A DNA stretch of 64,000 nt. It comes from Chitinivibrionales bacterium (GTDB lineage: Bacteria; Fibrobacterota; Chitinivibrionia; Chitinivibrionales; FEN-1185). Under the pieces are notes generated by a model. The model saw nothing but the letters and a program-made list of their open reading frames with translations, was not told the origin of the DNA and did not search any database. The stretch spans positions 248,001 to 312,000 of the forward strand of contig DATJAL010000002.1 of the NCBI GenBank assembly GCA_035516255.1, in the 5' to 3' direction. How positions within the stretch are numbered: the stretch's first letter is position 1; the number at the start of each line of letters is the position of its first letter. The position numbers and the translations under genes were made by a program. This document shows, piece by piece, positions 61,270 to 64,000 of the stretch.

Positions 61270-61419
61270 TGTTATAGAACCGCTGCCCTGAATTTGTTGG
61301 AGAAAAGCTGCCGATGCAGATGCCTGCAGCATCAAGAAAATCCGATTTGTTAAAAAGGAAATCCTGCTAAATAATTTCTGAATTAAAAAATCTTGAAATA
61401 AAACTTTACACATATTATT

Positions 61420-61448
61420 TTGTTTACCAGGTTTGTAAACAATATAAA
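61420..61448 (+). promoter_or_regulatory. Rrf2 promoter with embedded operator
   Basis: Inverted repeat TTGTTTAC-N7-GTAAACAA (61420-61442). Its left end doubles as a -35 box (TTGTTT, 61420-61425) and 17 bases later comes TATAAA (61443-61448). The operator thus fills the promoter spacer, an arrangement for tight repression, probably by the Rrf2 protein itself. Confidence 0.65.
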
Positions 61449-61471
61449 CATTCATCAATCGAAATTAATTT

Positions 61472-61909
61472 ATGGCGTTCAAGCTCTCCACCAAATGCAG
61501 ATATGGCACCCGCGCAATTGTCGAAATTGCAAAGGGTTATGGTAAAGTTCCGGTTAAAAGAAAAGATATTGCGAAATCACAAAGAATTTCCGAATCTTAT
61601 CTGGAGAATATTCTCATTTCTTTAAAAAACAACGGTATGATAGACACCATCCGTGGTGCCCAGGGCGGGTATATGCTTAAGAAACCGCCGTCAGCAATCG
61701 TACTTTTCGACGTTGTGCAGGCACTCGAAGGATCGCTGGCGCCCGTGGAATGCCTTGAAAGGCAGTCCGCATGCAACAGAATCCCGCATTGCTCCACGAG
61801 AAATCTATGGAAAAACCTTATGGACGCACAGAAAAAAGTACTCCAATCCGTCACGCTTCAGAACCTTATTGATGGTGAGAAAACTGAAGAAGTGAATTTT
61901 TGCATTTAA
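61472..61909 (+). CDS. Rrf2-family regulator with cysteine triad
   Basis: A 145-residue winged-helix regulator. RYGTRAIVEIAKGYGKVPVKRKDIA and SYLENILISLKNNGMIDTIRGAQGGY are the Rrf2 DNA-binding signature. Three cysteines in ECLERQSACNRIPHC (C-x6-C-x5-C) are close to the Fe-S site of IscR/NsrR proteins, so it may sense Fe-S or redox state. It precedes metA and cysE, which points to sulfur amino-acid control as in CymR (inference). The first residues MAFKLSTKC are standard. Confidence 0.9.
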   Translation: MAFKLSTKCRYGTRAIVEIAKGYGKVPVKRKDIAKSQRISESYLENILISLKNNGMIDTIRGAQGGYMLKKPPSAIVLFDVVQALEGSLAPVECLERQSACNRIPHCSTRNLWKNLMDAQKKVLQSVTLQNLIDGEKTEEVNFCI

Positions 61910-61946
61910 TGCCGATAGTGGAATAAAAAAAATTGGCATCTTTTTT
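61909..61946 (+). terminator. Possible Rho-independent terminator after Rrf2 gene
   Basis: ATGCCGA (61909-61915) can pair with TTGGCAT (61933-61939), with a long A-rich loop, followed by CTTTTTT. It starts at the Rrf2 stop codon and would separate that gene from metA; the large loop makes it weak. Confidence 0.4.
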
Positions 61947-61977
61947 GATGGTATGTGTTTAAAAAAAGGATTGACTG

Positions 61978-62871
61978 ATGACCATAGTTCTGCAAAAAGA
62001 CTATCATGCAAAAGCGGCCCTTGAACAGCGCCGTGTTTTGTGCATCGACCACGAACAGGCGCTCAAGGAAGACATCCGCGCGCTGCGCATCGGCATTCTC
62101 AACATCATGCCGCAGGCGGAACGGTATGAGTTCAGTCTTTTGTATCCGCTCGGCAGATCGGTGCTCCAGATCGAACCGATATGGATACGGCTGGCGACCC
62201 ATACCTATACAAGCACCGACCAGTCGCATCTTGACAAACTGTATGTGCCGTTCGAGGACGCCGTCGCGCGCAACAAGCTCGACGGGCTGATCGTCACGGG
62301 CGCGCCGGTGGAAGAGATCCCCTTTGAGCAGGTCACCTACTGGAATGAAATTCTCCGCATCCTCCGCTACGCGCAGAGAAACATTGCGTCGACGCTGGGA
62401 CTGTGCTGGGGCGGGCTCGCCATTGCCAAGTTTCTCGGCATGGAAAAGGTCGTGCTGCCCAATAAACAATTCGGCGTGTTCCAGACCTTCAATCTCGACC
62501 GCGACCACCGCGTCACCGGCGATATGGACGACGTGTTCTGGTGCCCGCAGAGCAGGCATTCCGGCATTCCCGACGCGGTGCTGGAAGCGGAGCGCGACAA
62601 GGGAAAAATCAAACTGCTCGCGCACTCAAAGGAAACAGGCTATGTGATTTTCGAGAGCAGCGACCAGCGGTTCCTCATGCACCTGGGACACCTCGAATAC
62701 GAGCCCAGCAGGCTCATCGAGGAATACAAGCGCGACCTTGCCGCGGGCAGGACGGACGTGGAGTCGCCAAAGAATTTCGACCTCGAATCGCCGGTGAACA
62801 CGTGGCGCGCGCACCGCAACGAATTTTTTTCCCAGTGGATAAAATTCATCCATGAAACGACCCAATATTAA
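61978..62871 (+). CDS. metA: MetA-family homoserine O-acyltransferase, divergent
   Basis: A 297-residue class I glutamine-amidotransferase-fold enzyme that activates homoserine for methionine synthesis. The catalytic cysteine is in LGLCWGGLA, the histidine and glutamate in LGHLEYEPSRL, and DGLIVTGAPVEEI has glutamate at the position that, in studied MetA proteins, favours acetyl-CoA over succinyl-CoA. Odd: the usual MPKKxxTExQ segment is MPQAERYEFS here, so the lysine pair is missing, and the 'SRHSGIPDAV' block is also altered. It may be a subfamily with changed substrate. It is followed by cysE after 16 bases. Confidence 0.82.
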   Translation: MTIVLQKDYHAKAALEQRRVLCIDHEQALKEDIRALRIGILNIMPQAERYEFSLLYPLGRSVLQIEPIWIRLATHTYTSTDQSHLDKLYVPFEDAVARNKLDGLIVTGAPVEEIPFEQVTYWNEILRILRYAQRNIASTLGLCWGGLAIAKFLGMEKVVLPNKQFGVFQTFNLDRDHRVTGDMDDVFWCPQSRHSGIPDAVLEAERDKGKIKLLAHSKETGYVIFESSDQRFLMHLGHLEYEPSRLIEEYKRDLAAGRTDVESPKNFDLESPVNTWRAHRNEFFSQWIKFIHETTQY

Positions 62872-62887
62872 AATAAGGAACAACGCC

Positions 62888-63817
62888 GTGAACAAAAAAA
62901 ACGGAAAACAGCAGACGCAGGACGCACGGATGATCGAGTGGGTCAATACACGCGTGCCGCAGGTGGCCGACAAACTCGAGCGGAACGTTCTTTCAAGCTT
63001 TTATTCGCAGGAAGAAGAAGGCCTCGACCTTTCGGGTCGGACCGCCATCTACGAAGTGCTCAACGACATTCTTGCGGTGCTCTTTCCCGGATTCTACAGC
63101 AAAGACAAGGTCGAAAAAAAGGAAATGAACTTTTTCATCGGGGACAGGCTCCGCCACATCAGCCTGCGGCTCGGCAAAATCATTACCGAGATTTTAAAAT
63201 ACCACTGCAAAAAGAAGGATGATTGCGACGACTGCACGTGTGAAGAACAGGCGCAAAAGGCCCTCACCACCCTGGTCGAATCACTTCCGGAGATCCGTAA
63301 AATGTTGCTCGAGGACATCGAAGCGGCGTACGAGGGAGATCCCGCCGCGTCATGCCTGGAGGAGATAATCCTGAGCTACCCCTGCATCGAGGCGATCGCC
63401 ACGTACCGCATCGCGCATCTCCTTTACAAACTCGACGTGCCGCTCGTTCCGCGCATCATGACCGAGCATGCCCATTCGAGGACCGGCATCGACATCCATC
63501 CGGGCGCGAAGATCGGGCCCCGGTTTTTCATCGACCACGGCACCGGCGTGGTGATCGGCGAGACCACCACCATCGGCAAGAACGTGCGGCTCTACCAGGG
63601 CGTCACCCTCGGCGCGCTGTCGCCGTTTGACAAAAAGGGACACCCGCAGCGCGGCGTCAAGCGGCATCCCGACATCCAGGACGAGGTGATCATTTACGCC
63701 AACGCCACGATCCTGGGCGGGAAAACGGTCATCGGCAAGGGCGCGGTGGTCGGCGGGAACTCGTGGATCACGAAATCGGTGCCGGCGGGCGCGGTGGTGT
63801 ATAAGGATCAGGAATAA
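62888..63817 (+). CDS. cysE: Serine O-acetyltransferase CysE, long form
   Basis: A 309-residue enzyme that makes O-acetylserine for cysteine. The C-terminal half is the classic SAT: AAYEGDPAASCLEEIILSYPC, RIAHLLYKLDVPLVPRIMTE, GIDIHPGAKIGPRFFIDHGTGVVIG and the left-handed helix repeats to VVYKDQE. The N-terminal 130 residues form the longer helical part of the form found in several phyla, here with a cysteine cluster KKDDCDDCTCEEQ. GTG 62888 follows AAGGA just after metA; ATG 62852 inside metA is the alternative. Confidence 0.92.
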   Translation: MNKKNGKQQTQDARMIEWVNTRVPQVADKLERNVLSSFYSQEEEGLDLSGRTAIYEVLNDILAVLFPGFYSKDKVEKKEMNFFIGDRLRHISLRLGKIITEILKYHCKKKDDCDDCTCEEQAQKALTTLVESLPEIRKMLLEDIEAAYEGDPAASCLEEIILSYPCIEAIATYRIAHLLYKLDVPLVPRIMTEHAHSRTGIDIHPGAKIGPRFFIDHGTGVVIGETTTIGKNVRLYQGVTLGALSPFDKKGHPQRGVKRHPDIQDEVIIYANATILGGKTVIGKGAVVGGNSWITKSVPAGAVVYKDQE

Positions 63818-64000
63818 ACCTTTATTCAATCCATTTGTAAAGTACCAAAGGCGAAATCGTGTACAAGTGAAGTTTGTTGTGTTTTCCGCTGGCGACAATC
63901 AGGTTTTTTACTTCTCGGATAAATTACCCCAGATTCATGCTCCACAAGATCCAGAGATGAGTTTTGGCCAGATTTGACAACTCTGCACATAAATACCTAT

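Noticed and set aside
61420-61442. Inverted repeat read as a BirA (biotin) operator
   Set aside because: BirA sites have the outer arms TTGTAAAC and GTTTACAA with about 15 bases between; here the arms are the other way round, the spacer is 7, and it lies before the Rrf2 gene, not the biotin operon.
1-64000. CRISPR array, prophage, insertion sequence or toxin-antitoxin locus
   Set aside because: No direct-repeat array with regular spacers, no integrase, transposase, capsid or toxin-like gene pair was seen on either strand.

Overview
The window comes from a Gram-negative bacterium. It encodes a TolC/adaptor/RND pump, several predicted outer-membrane beta-barrels (PorV/PorQ-like, DUF1302-like), many lipoproteins and a parvulin lipoprotein. 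GC content is moderate, roughly 55% by eye. No rRNA, phage, plasmid or transposase genes are visible, so this reads as chromosome. The mix of PorV-like barrel, CsgG-like proteins, MoxR ATPase, CBM9-like sensing and AlgI-type acetylation would fit an uncultured FCB or Fibrobacterota-like lineage, but that placement is an impression and is not proven by the sequence.

Layout. 0-6.2 kb: an IspH-UbiA fusion, divergent from an ABC exporter and an ApbE flavin transferase lipoprotein, then (minus strand) a Gx-transporter/EcfT-like fusion and a NusG-domain-II protein. ApbE, NusG_II and Gx genes are typical partners in flavin-linked extracytoplasmic electron-transfer loci. 6.3-10.1 kb: a tightly packed minus-strand run with a CsgG-like secreted protein, a MoxR-type AAA ATPase and a 613-residue protein of unknown function. 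10.2-22.9 kb: a START-like protein, a B12-type radical SAM enzyme, a hybrid histidine kinase, a membrane-bound AraC regulator with a CBM9-like periplasmic domain, tRNA-Val(CAC), a PorV-like barrel, a REC-GAF-HD-GYP regulator, a parvulin lipoprotein, and a tandem pair of small lipoprotein genes, one broken by an in-frame stop. 23.1-36.9 kb: two export modules, each headed by its own TetR gene. One is an MMPL-type RND protein with a LolA-like protein and a DUF1302-like barrel; the other is TolC-adaptor-HAE1 RND. Both TetR genes have near-consensus promoters, and the second overlaps a clear operator palindrome.

37-42.5 kb: a second radical SAM enzyme, a DUF155/RMD1-like protein, an AmpG-like MFS carrier and a TolB-like beta-propeller protein. 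42.6-48.4 kb: a four-gene O-acylation operon (lipoprotein, AlgI-type MBOAT, two AlgJ/AlgX-like SGNH proteins). 48.6-54.3 kb: a six-gene operon with two surface lipoproteins, a glycine-rich secreted protein, an ArnA-like dehydrogenase/decarboxylase, a GT2 glycosyltransferase whose start looks frameshifted, and an SDR. 54.7-60.4 kb: a complete late biotin pathway (bioC-bioD-bioA-bioF-bioH-like-bioB). 60.4-63.8 kb: an M50 protease, an Rrf2 regulator with a candidate operator placed inside its own promoter, a divergent MetA and a long-form serine acetyltransferase.

Short palindromic repeats of one family lie at 27.3, 42.6, 48.5 and 57.5 kb, and a separate MITE-like inverted-repeat element lies at 2.8-3.0 kb. 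The most promising places for undescribed biology are the MoxR/unknown-protein operon that continues into NusG_II and Gx-EcfT genes, the IspH-UbiA fusion, the two-SGNH acylation locus, and the CBM9-AraC transmembrane regulator.
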